Source: Faecalibacterium sp. UBA1360
GTDB lineage: Bacteria > Bacillota > Clostridia > Oscillospirales > Ruminococcaceae
NCBI GenBank assembly: GCA_002306375.1
Contig: DBRU01000041.1
Coordinates: 34,722 to 43,190 of the forward strand
Direction of reading: 5' to 3'
Length of the DNA: 8,469 bases
Position 1 is the first letter of the stretch, and each line of letters begins with the position of its first letter. Positions 1 to 5,751 of the stretch are shown piece after piece. The notes beneath the pieces are model-generated. The model saw only the letters and a program-made list of their open reading frames with translations. It made no database searches and had not been told where the DNA came from. The position numbers were made by a program, and so were the translations under genes.

Positions 1-1
1 G

Positions 2-64
2 GCCAAAATGCTGGCGCGGCGCTGCAAACACCGGCTGCTGCATCACGGGGAGGATGGACCATGA
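2..64 (+). CDS. C-terminal end of an unidentified upstream gene (partial)
   Basis: An open frame enters from the left edge and ends at a TGA at 62-64, giving about 20 residues that end in HHGEDGP. The stop overlaps the ATG of the acyltransferase at 61 in an ATGA arrangement, the same kind of junction seen later between the PHP and ROK genes. That overlap is the main reason to believe this frame is real. The tail is basic and has no recognisable domain. Another frame is also open across these 60 bases, so the call is tentative and no function can be given. Confidence 0.4.
   Translation, partial: AKMLARRCKHRLLHHGEDGP
47..53 (+). promoter_or_regulatory. Ribosome binding site of the acyltransferase gene
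   Basis: GGGGAGG lies 7 nt before the ATG at 61. It supports that start even though the reading frame stays open further upstream. The site lies inside the end of the preceding partial frame, as expected for translationally coupled genes. Confidence 0.6.
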
Positions 65-1074
65 AAAAGCCGCGTCTTTTTTATCTTGACTTTATTCGGG
101 TGGTGGCCCTGGTCTGCATTTTGATCATCCATTTCAACGCCACCGTCACCGGGTACTTCACACTGCCCCACAAGCTGTTTGCCAGCACCTTGCCCTTCGG
201 GATCTATTTGGGGGATTTTGGCTCCTCGCTGTTTTTCATCGTGTCGGGGGCATCCCTGTTTTATACCGCGCCCGAATCCTTTTCGGCGACCGGGTTCTAC
301 AAAAAGCGGGCGCTGGCCGTGTACCCCATGTTCTGGCTGGCCTGGGCCATCTGCTTTTCGCTGCGCTTTGTGCTGCGCCCCGGGTACTATGCCGGCGCCC
401 GCACCGCGACCCTGGTGCTGACGGCGCTGGGGCTGGATAACTTTGCCGTGGCGGCCGGTTGGGTCGGGCAGGACTTTGCCTGTGTGGGCGAGTGGTTTTT
501 GGGCAGCATCCTGTTTTTGTATCTGCTGTTCCCGCTGTTGCTGGCGCTGTGCCGCCGCGCGCCCTTTACGGGCATGGCGCTGACCACGGCCATAGGCTTG
601 GCCGTACACCTGACAGGGTGGGACGCCGGGCTGGTGGCCATCCATCTGCCGGAATTCTATTTCGGCATGCTGTTTGTGACGCTGGCAAAGCGGGGACGTT
701 TGGTGTCCCTGGCAGGCGCCGCGGCGGGCCTGGCGGTCGTGTGGTGCGCCGGCGTGCGGGACGGCAAGATGCTGTGCACGCTGTTCAGTGTGGCGGCGTT
801 CGTCTTGCTGGCCCTGGCGGCCGGGTGGATCCGCTTTGTGCCGGTGCAGCGTCTGTGCGCCCGCATCGGGACCTACTCGTACGCGGTGTTTCTTGTACAC
901 CACGTGTTGATCCTGCGCCTGGCAGAAGGGTTCGATTTGTCCCAACTGTCCCGCCGGGATACGGCCCTTTTGTTCTTTGCCTACCTGTGCCTGACCTGGC
1001 TTGCCTCCTGGGGATTGTTCCGGCTGGAAAAGTCGGTGCGCGCGGGGGTCGCGGCCATCACCGCACGGGCGTGA
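61..1074 (+). CDS. Acyltransferase-3 family integral membrane protein
   Basis: A 337-residue polytopic membrane protein with about ten predicted hydrophobic segments. The N-terminal segment (residues 8-25) has the family pattern LDFIRVVALVCILIIHF, with the conserved His at residue 24. It is followed by the second-helix signature SLFFIVSG (56-63), a KKR...YP..FW stretch (81-92) and GEWFLGSILFLYLLFP. Near the C-terminus TYSYAVFLVHH begins one of the last helices. Members of this family (OafA/YrhL/WecH-like) move acetyl or other acyl groups onto sugars, lipids or exported polymers at the cytoplasmic membrane. The substrate cannot be read from the sequence; a surface glycan or wall polymer is a reasonable inference. 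The length fits stand-alone members without an extra SGNH domain. The gene is probably coupled to the partial gene before it and is separated from hprK by 128 bases with a promoter, so it probably belongs to a different transcription unit. No terminator was found after it. Confidence 0.88.
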   Translation: MKKPRLFYLDFIRVVALVCILIIHFNATVTGYFTLPHKLFASTLPFGIYLGDFGSSLFFIVSGASLFYTAPESFSATGFYKKRALAVYPMFWLAWAICFSLRFVLRPGYYAGARTATLVLTALGLDNFAVAAGWVGQDFACVGEWFLGSILFLYLLFPLLLALCRRAPFTGMALTTAIGLAVHLTGWDAGLVAIHLPEFYFGMLFVTLAKRGRLVSLAGAAAGLAVVWCAGVRDGKMLCTLFSVAAFVLLALAAGWIRFVPVQRLCARIGTYSYAVFLVHHVLILRLAEGFDLSQLSRRDTALLFFAYLCLTWLASWGLFRLEKSVRAGVAAITARA

Positions 1075-1113
1075 ACAGCGCGCGCAAAGCCCTTGATTTG
1101 ACGCTGCCCGCTA

Positions 1114-1142
1114 TGTACAAAACCGCCTGGGTACGGTATAAT
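1114..1142 (+). promoter_or_regulatory. Predicted sigma-A-type promoter of the hprK operon
   Basis: A perfect -10 hexamer, TATAAT, lies at 1137-1142. TGTACA at 1114-1119 matches four of six positions of the TTGACA -35 consensus at exactly 17 bp spacing. Transcription would start near 1149-1150, giving a leader of roughly 53 nt before the GTG at 1203. TTGACG at 1098-1103 is a closer -35 match but is 33 bp from the -10 and cannot pair with it. No convincing cre-type operator was seen nearby. Confidence 0.7.
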
Positions 1143-1153
1143 AAGTAATAATC

Positions 1154-1181
1154 ATGCGGCGCGCCCCGCCAAGCGCCGCGT
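1154..1181 (+). promoter_or_regulatory. GC-rich leader hairpin upstream of hprK
   Basis: GCGGCGC (1156-1162) is perfectly complementary to GCGCCGC (1173-1179). The stem extends outward by a T-G wobble and an A-T pair, making 9 bp around a 10-nt loop. No T tract follows, so it does not look like an intrinsic terminator. It sits almost at the predicted transcript 5' end and stops 7 nt before the hprK ribosome binding site. It could stabilise the 5' end of the mRNA or affect initiation, or at the DNA level serve as an operator-like inverted repeat. The function is inference; the structure is seen directly. Confidence 0.5.
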
Positions 1182-1188
1182 ACACGAA

Positions 1189-1195
1189 AGGGGAG
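1189..1195 (+). promoter_or_regulatory. Ribosome binding site fixing the GTG start of hprK
   Basis: AGGGGAG lies 7 nt before the GTG at 1203. There is no in-frame ATG that would give a normal HprK N-terminus, and the protein read from this GTG has the usual family length. Confidence 0.75.
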
Positions 1196-1202
1196 AACAA
1201 CT

Positions 1203-2138
1203 GTGCCGCAATTTTCCGTGACATTGGCCAAGCTGGCCGAGGAATCCAACCTGTCGGTGGCCTACACCCCCAAAGACCTGAAAGAGATCAAGGTCTTTAA
1301 CGCCGAGGTCTACCGCCCCGGTATCATGCTGGCCGGCTACTACCAGTACTTTGACCGCACCCGCATCCAGATCATCGGCCTGACCGAGCTTTCCTACCTG
1401 GAAGAGCTGGAACCCTCGGTGCGCCGCACCCATCTGGAAAAACTGTTCTCCTTTGTGCCGCCGGCCGTCATCATCTCCCGCGGGATGACGCCGCCCGATG
1501 AAATGTTTGAATTTGCCAAACAGTACGGCGTGCCGCTTCTGCTCTCCAACGAGATGACCACCGTGCTGATGATCACGCTGATCACCACCCTGAACACCGA
1601 GCTGGCCCCCCGTATCACCCGCCACGGAGTATTGGTGGAAGTATACGGCGAGGGTATTCTGATTTTGGGCGATTCCGGCGTGGGCAAGAGCGAGACCGCC
1701 ATTGAGCTGGTCAAGCGCGGCCACCGACTGATCGCCGACGACGCCGTGGAACTGCGCAAGGTGTCCAGCCGCAAGATCATGGGCATGGCGCCCGAGAACA
1801 TCCGCCACTTCATCGAGCTTCGCGGCATCGGCATCATCAACGTTGCGCGTTTGTTCGGCGCCGGCGCCGTCAAGAACAGCGTTGAGGTGGAGATGGTCGT
1901 GGAACTCGAACCCTGGGAGCGCACCAAGAACTATGACCGCACCGGCCTTGAGCATGACAGTTATGACATTCTGGGCGTCAATGTGCCCAGCATGCTGATC
2001 CCGGTCATGCCCGGGCGCAACCTGGCGGTCATTCTTGAGACCGCCGCCATCAACAACCGCCAGAAAGAGATGGGATACAACGCCGCACAGGAACTGATGC
2101 ACAGTCTGGGGCTGGAAAACGACATCGGCGGCATATAA
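1203..2138 (+). CDS. hprK: HPr kinase/phosphorylase
   Basis: A 311-residue bifunctional enzyme that phosphorylates HPr of the phosphotransferase system on its regulatory serine using ATP or pyrophosphate, and also reverses this by phosphorolysis. In Firmicutes Ser-P-HPr is the corepressor of CcpA, so this cytoplasmic protein is the sensor of carbon catabolite repression. The N-terminal regulatory domain occupies about residues 1-130. The C-terminal kinase domain begins with RHG (140-142), whose His is conserved. The P-loop GDSGVGKS is at 156-163, followed by IADD (177-180). The HprK signature ELRGIGIIN is at 205-213, and the C-terminal PVMPGRNLAVI...AINNR...MGYNAA block is at 267-295. All key motifs are intact and the length is normal for the family. 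The start is GTG with a good ribosome binding site. It is the first gene after the predicted promoter and lies 23 nt before the PHP gene. Confidence 0.97.
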   Translation: MPQFSVTLAKLAEESNLSVAYTPKDLKEIKVFNAEVYRPGIMLAGYYQYFDRTRIQIIGLTELSYLEELEPSVRRTHLEKLFSFVPPAVIISRGMTPPDEMFEFAKQYGVPLLLSNEMTTVLMITLITTLNTELAPRITRHGVLVEVYGEGILILGDSGVGKSETAIELVKRGHRLIADDAVELRKVSSRKIMGMAPENIRHFIELRGIGIINVARLFGAGAVKNSVEVEMVVELEPWERTKNYDRTGLEHDSYDILGVNVPSMLIPVMPGRNLAVILETAAINNRQKEMGYNAAQELMHSLGLENDIGGI

Positions 2139-2161
2139 TCAAAAAGCGAGGAACCATCCGA

Positions 2162-2911
2162 ATGCAATTGATCGCGGATCTGCACACCCACACAAACTGC
2201 GCTACCCACGCCTATGACACCGCCGACACCATGGCTGCGGCCGCGGCGGCGCTGGGGTATAAGGCCCTGGCCCTGACCGACCATGCTCCCGCCATGCCCG
2301 ATGCACCCCATATCTGGCATTTTGCCAACTGGAGCGCCATGCCCCGCGTGATGCACGGCGTGGCGATGCTCTACGGCGCCGAGGTGAACGTCATGGACAC
2401 CAAGGGCGGGCTGGACCTGCCCAACGAGATCCTGCGCCGGCAGGACTGGGTGGTGGCATCCATCCACAGCCCCTGCATCCCCGGGCTTCTGACCCGGCGC
2501 GAGGCGGACCGCCTGTGGCTGGCCGTGGCCGAAAATCCTTATGTGGATTGCATCGGACATTCCGAACAGCAGCATTACCGCTACGACTACGACCTTGTCA
2601 CCCGGGCGTTTGCCAAAAACGACAAGGTGGTGGAACTCAACGGCAACTCCTTTCAGGTGCGCACCGACGGCATCCCCAATATGCGGGAGCTGCTCAAGTC
2701 CTGCCTGAAAAACGGATGTGCCATCGCGCTGGACACCGACGCACACAGCGTGCGCCAACTGCAAGAGAATATCACCGCGCTGTCGGCCCTGATCGAGGAG
2801 ATCGACTTCCCGGATGAGCTCATCGTCAACGCCAGCAAGGAAAACCTGGTGCAGACGCTGCGCCGTCATCACAGAGCCTGCGCGGAAGAAATAGGAGGTA
2901 TCCTGTTATGA
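2162..2911 (+). CDS. PHP-domain metal-dependent hydrolase (YcdX-type phosphatase-like)
   Basis: A 249-residue single-domain PHP protein. The metal-binding motifs appear in order: DLHTHT with His8 and His10, LTDHA with Asp40 and His41, GAEVN with Glu74, SIHSP with His102, IGHSE with His133, and DTDAH with Asp193 and His195. VVELNGNSF (157-164) matches the conserved strand of YcdX-like proteins. Such proteins bind a trinuclear metal site and usually act as phosphoesterases in the cytoplasm; automatic annotation often calls them histidinol-phosphatases. There are no histidine genes here, so that substrate is not supported. The start at 2162 has GAGGAA 8 nt upstream. The stop overlaps the ROK kinase start by four bases, implying translational coupling and perhaps related sugar-phosphate substrates, which is inference. 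Two usual positions vary slightly (Ser after IGH, Asp-Thr before DAH), but the metal ligands themselves remain. Confidence 0.88.
   Translation: MQLIADLHTHTNCATHAYDTADTMAAAAAALGYKALALTDHAPAMPDAPHIWHFANWSAMPRVMHGVAMLYGAEVNVMDTKGGLDLPNEILRRQDWVVASIHSPCIPGLLTRREADRLWLAVAENPYVDCIGHSEQQHYRYDYDLVTRAFAKNDKVVELNGNSFQVRTDGIPNMRELLKSCLKNGCAIALDTDAHSVRQLQENITALSALIEEIDFPDELIVNASKENLVQTLRRHHRACAEEIGGILL
2893..2898 (+). promoter_or_regulatory. Strong ribosome binding site of the ROK kinase gene
   Basis: A consensus AGGAGG within TAGGAGGT lies 9 nt before the ATG at 2908. It sits inside the last codons of the PHP gene. It is the best ribosome binding site in the window, so the kinase may be translated efficiently in addition to being coupled to the PHP gene. 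Confidence 0.75.
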
Positions 2912-3864
2912 GCAAATATACCATCGGCATCGACCTTGGCGGCACCACCATGACCGCCGGCGTGGTCAACGACCAGTACGAGATCGTCTCCAAGCTGACC
3001 TGGGCCACCCGCCTGCCACGCCCCGCCGCCGACCTGGAAAAGGCGCTGGCCGATCTGTGCCGCGCCGTTGCCAAACAGGCAAAAATCTCGTTTTCCGATG
3101 TGGAGTATGTGGGCATGGGTACCCCGGGCAGCGTGAACTTTACCACCGGGTTCGTGGGCTACAACACCAACTTCGGGTACTATGACTGGAACCTCGGCCC
3201 CGACATGGAGCAGCTTTTGAACTGCCGCGTCTATGTGGAGAACGACGCCAACGCCGCCGCCTTCGGCGAGTACATTGCCGGCGGCGCCAAAGGCTATACG
3301 GACGCCGTCATCATCACCCTGGGCACCGGCATCGGCAGCGGCATCATCCTGGGGGGCAAGATCTTGCGCGGCTTCAACTTTGCCGCCGGCGAGATGGGCC
3401 ATACGGTCATCGTCAAGGACGGCCGCGCCTGCAACTGCGGCCGTCATGGCTGCTGGGAGCGGTATGCTTCCGCCCGTGCCTTGAGCGAGGACACCAAACA
3501 GGCCATGAAAGAAAACCCCGACACCCTCATGTGGAAGATCGCGGGGGACTTGGACCACGTCAACGCCAAGACGGCCTTTGACGCCATGGCGGCCGGGGAT
3601 GCCTGCGGCAAGCGGGTGATCGACAACTGGCTGGAATACGTGGGCTGCGGCGTGGCCAACGTGGTCAACACCTTTGAGCCGGAAGTCATCTGCATCGGCG
3701 GCGGTGTGTCCAACCAGGGCGAGACCCTGCTGGCTCCCGTCCGCGCCTATGTGGAGCGCGAGACCGCCAACATCACCGGCGGGCGTGTGCCGGCCATCTG
3801 CGCCTGCGTGCTGCGCAACGACGCGGGCGTCATCGGCGCGGCGGCACTGGCCAACTCTATCTGA
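2908..3864 (+). CDS. ROK-family glucokinase
   Basis: A 318-residue sugar kinase that most likely phosphorylates glucose to glucose 6-phosphate with ATP in the cytoplasm. The N-terminal phosphate-binding motif is DLGGTT (9-14). ENDANAAA (111-118) carries the probable catalytic base Asp113. LGTGIGSG (138-145) is the second phosphate loop. GEMGH (161-165) has the ROK sugar-binding Glu and His. CNCGRHGCWE (175-184) gives the zinc ligands Cys175, Cys177 and Cys182, together with His165. ICIGGGVS (261-268) is the adenosine region. The sequence resembles Firmicutes glucokinases of the GlcK type, but ROK substrate range is hard to read, and N-acetylglucosamine or N-acetylmannosamine kinase activity remains possible given murB next door. 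ROK repressors have an N-terminal DNA-binding domain; this protein starts directly with the kinase fold. It overlaps the PHP gene by 4 nt and precedes murB by 44 nt. Confidence 0.9.
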   Translation: MSKYTIGIDLGGTTMTAGVVNDQYEIVSKLTWATRLPRPAADLEKALADLCRAVAKQAKISFSDVEYVGMGTPGSVNFTTGFVGYNTNFGYYDWNLGPDMEQLLNCRVYVENDANAAAFGEYIAGGAKGYTDAVIITLGTGIGSGIILGGKILRGFNFAAGEMGHTVIVKDGRACNCGRHGCWERYASARALSEDTKQAMKENPDTLMWKIAGDLDHVNAKTAFDAMAAGDACGKRVIDNWLEYVGCGVANVVNTFEPEVICIGGGVSNQGETLLAPVRAYVERETANITGGRVPAICACVLRNDAGVIGAAALANSI

Positions 3865-3908
3865 ACATCCTTTCATCCGATTCGGCGACACGACAAAGCG
3901 AGGCAAAC

Positions 3909-4835
3909 ATGGCACCATCGGCGATCAGCCTTTTGCGGCAGGCTCTGTGCGAGCAAGGTCTGCCCTATACGGAAAACGAACCTCTGGCAAAGCACACCAC
4001 TTTCCGCATCGGCGGGCCGGCCGCAGTGCTGTGCACCCCGGTTACCGTGCCGGAACTGGTGCGCACGCTGGAACTTTGCCGTGAATACGGGGTCAGGACC
4101 TATCTTTTGGGCAATGGCTCCAACACGCTGTTTGCGGATGAGGGCTTCGACGGCGCCGTCGTCTGTCTGATGGGGCTTAAGACCCGTATGGAAGCCCAGC
4201 CTATGCCTGACGGCCGCACCTGCCTTTATGCGGGGGCCGGAATGCTTTTGTCCGCCGTGTGCGGCGAAGCGTGTGAGCGGGGACTGTCCGGGCTGGAGTT
4301 TGCCTTCGGTATTCCCGGTACCGTGGGTGGCGCAGTGTATATGAACGCCGGCGCTTACGGCGGCGAGATGAAAGACGTTTTGCTGGACGCGAGCTTCCTC
4401 GACGATGAGCTGCGTCTGCGAACCCTGACGGTCGATGAACTGGAACTGGGGTATCGGACCAGCGTGTTTGAGCGCCGCAACTGGTGCGTGCTGGAAGCTC
4501 GGTTTGCCTTACAGCCGGACGATGCCGACGCCGTTCGCGCCCGCATGCAAGAGTATATGTCCCGCCGCCGGGATAAGCAGCCTTTGGACCTGCCGTCGGC
4601 GGGCAGTACCTTCAAGCGCCCGGCAGGGTGTTTTGCCGGGCAGCTCATTGAGCAGTGCGGCCTGCGCGGCTTCCGCGTGGGGGGCGCCGCCGTGAGCGAA
4701 AAACACTGCGGGTTTGTGGTGAACCTGGGCGGGGCCACCTGCGCCGACGTAGTCCGGCTGACCGACGAGGTGCGCCGCATCGTGCAGGAAAAGACAGGCC
4801 ATGTTCTGGAACGGGAGATCCGCGTGGTCCGATAA
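3909..4835 (+). CDS. murB: UDP-N-acetylenolpyruvoylglucosamine reductase (type II MurB)
   Basis: A 308-residue FAD enzyme that reduces UDP-GlcNAc-enolpyruvate to UDP-MurNAc with NADPH, the second committed step of peptidoglycan precursor synthesis in the cytoplasm. KHTTFRIGGPA (28-38) begins the FAD-binding domain and LLGNGSNTL (66-74) contacts the cofactor. GLEFAFGIPGTVGG (128-141), MNAGAYGGEM (145-154) and GYRTS (181-185, with the catalytic-type Arg183) follow. SAGSTFKRP (230-238) carries the proton-donor Ser232, and LEREIRVV near the C-terminus supplies the conserved Glu (Glu303 or Glu301). The length and the absence of the extra loop of the enterobacterial enzyme fit type II MurB, as usual in Firmicutes. 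The ATG at 3909 is preceded by GAGG with a short 5-nt spacer, so initiation may be modest. The gene ends 19 nt before rapZ. Confidence 0.96.
   Translation: MAPSAISLLRQALCEQGLPYTENEPLAKHTTFRIGGPAAVLCTPVTVPELVRTLELCREYGVRTYLLGNGSNTLFADEGFDGAVVCLMGLKTRMEAQPMPDGRTCLYAGAGMLLSAVCGEACERGLSGLEFAFGIPGTVGGAVYMNAGAYGGEMKDVLLDASFLDDELRLRTLTVDELELGYRTSVFERRNWCVLEARFALQPDDADAVRARMQEYMSRRRDKQPLDLPSAGSTFKRPAGCFAGQLIEQCGLRGFRVGGAAVSEKHCGFVVNLGGATCADVVRLTDEVRRIVQEKTGHVLEREIRVVR
4618..4641 (+). repeat. Inverted repeat inside murB
   Basis: GCCCGGCA (4618-4625) and TGCCGGGC (4634-4641) form a perfect 8-bp stem with an 8-nt loop inside the murB coding region. The arms encode part of the R-P-A-G-C-F-A-G-Q stretch just after the SAGSTFKRP active-site motif. 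No T tract follows, so a terminator is unlikely. It is probably a coincidence of GC-rich coding sequence. Confidence 0.35.
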
Positions 4836-4840
4836 ACAAA

Positions 4841-4847
4841 AGGGAAG
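4841..4847 (+). promoter_or_regulatory. Ribosome binding site that decides the rapZ start
   Basis: AGGGAAG lies 7 nt before the ATG at 4855. An in-frame ATG at 4801 would add 18 residues unlike the family N-terminus and would overlap murB by 35 nt. The downstream ATG places the P-loop at residue 8, as in RapZ/YvcJ proteins. Confidence 0.75.
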
Positions 4848-4854
4848 TGGGCAG

Positions 4855-5718
4855 ATGAATTTTTGGGTCGTGACGGGGCTTTCCGGCGCCGGCAAATCCA
4901 TGGCGGTCAACGCGCTGGAGGATATCGGTTTCTTTTGCATCGATAATATCCCGGCGGGGCTGGTGCCCCGCATCGTGGACTTTGCCCTGCAGGGCGAGAA
5001 CCAGCTGGGGCGTGTGGCCGTGGTCATGGATATCCGGGGCTTGCGCTCGGTGGAGCAGGTGGAACAGGCTCTGGCTGCGCTGGATGAAAAGCAGATGGAA
5101 TACGACATCCTGTTTCTGGATGCCTCCGACGCCGTCATTCGCCGCCGCTATAAAGAGACCCGCCGCGTGCACCCCATGGCCATGAATGACAAGCTGCCCA
5201 TCGACGAGGCGATCCGCCGCGAGCGGGAGATTTTGCAGCCGCTGCGGGACCGCGCCAAATACATGATCGACACTTCGCAGCTTTCGGTGGCGCAAACGCG
5301 GGAACGAATCTGCGGGTTGTTTTTGGATCGCGGCCAGTGTGCCATGTCGCTGAACATCGTGTCCTTCGGCTTCAAGTATGGCCTGCCGCCTGAGGCCGAC
5401 ATCGTGCTGGATGTGCGCTGTCTGCCCAATCCCTTCTATGTGCCGGAGCTCAAACCCCTGACGGGCATGGATCAGCCGGTGGTGGACTATGTGATGGCCG
5501 CGCCCGAATCCCAGGAGCTTTTGCGCCGGTATGAGAGTATGCTGGAATATTCTCTGCCGCTCTACGTCAAGGAAGGCAAAAGTCAGCTGGTTGTGGCGGT
5601 GGGGTGTACCGGCGGCAAACATCGCTCCATTACCTTTGCCCGCAAATTGGCCGACTATTGCCGTAGCCTTGGCTATACACCCAGCGTTTTGCATCGCGAC
5701 GCCAAACGCACGATGTGA
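4855..5718 (+). CDS. rapZ: RapZ/YvcJ-family P-loop nucleotide-binding protein
   Basis: A 287-residue cytoplasmic protein of the RapZ (YvcJ) family. The N-terminal half is a P-loop domain with GLSGAGKS at residues 8-15, FCIDNIP (27-33), VVMDIR (56-61) and LFLDASD (86-92). The C-terminal half contains SFGFKYGLPPEADIVLDVR (170-188), LPNPFY (190-195) and GCTGGKHRS (250-258), matching the C-terminal ligand- and RNA-binding domain of the family. In Escherichia coli RapZ senses glucosamine 6-phosphate and directs decay of the small RNA GlmZ, which controls GlmS. In Bacillus YvcJ is a nucleotide-binding protein with a role in competence, and the RNA role has not been carried over. Here the position between murB and whiA suggests a link to cell-wall precursor status, which is inference. 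The length is close to the family norm and no motif is missing. whiA begins 33 nt downstream, with no yvcK/glmR gene between. Confidence 0.95.
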   Translation: MNFWVVTGLSGAGKSMAVNALEDIGFFCIDNIPAGLVPRIVDFALQGENQLGRVAVVMDIRGLRSVEQVEQALAALDEKQMEYDILFLDASDAVIRRRYKETRRVHPMAMNDKLPIDEAIRREREILQPLRDRAKYMIDTSQLSVAQTRERICGLFLDRGQCAMSLNIVSFGFKYGLPPEADIVLDVRCLPNPFYVPELKPLTGMDQPVVDYVMAAPESQELLRRYESMLEYSLPLYVKEGKSQLVVAVGCTGGKHRSITFARKLADYCRSLGYTPSVLHRDAKRTM

Positions 5719-5751
5719 GCGCGCCGATTTATTGATAGAAGGACCCGTTGC

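Noticed and set aside
459..1148. 229-codon + strand frame overlapping the acyltransferase
   Set aside because: It lies in another frame of a clear membrane protein gene, gives a Gly/Arg/Val-rich product without motifs, and has no good ribosome binding site.
1156..1179. Leader hairpin as an intrinsic terminator for the acyltransferase gene
   Set aside because: The stem is GC-rich but is followed by ACACGAAAGG, not a T tract, and it lies downstream of the hprK promoter.
1154..1300. Possible 48-codon upstream frame starting with ATG in the hprK leader and overlapping hprK
   Set aside because: It has no ribosome binding site, its ATG is within the leader hairpin very near the predicted transcript start, and its product has no recognisable features.
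1961..3918. Long - strand open frames opposite the PHP and ROK genes
   Set aside because: Both sense genes have intact motifs, proper ribosome binding sites and an ATGA junction. The antisense frames have none of these.
4801..4854. Upstream in-frame ATG that would lengthen RapZ by 18 residues
   Set aside because: The extension overlaps murB by 35 nt, does not resemble the RapZ N-terminus, and the ATG at 4855 has a well-spaced ribosome binding site.
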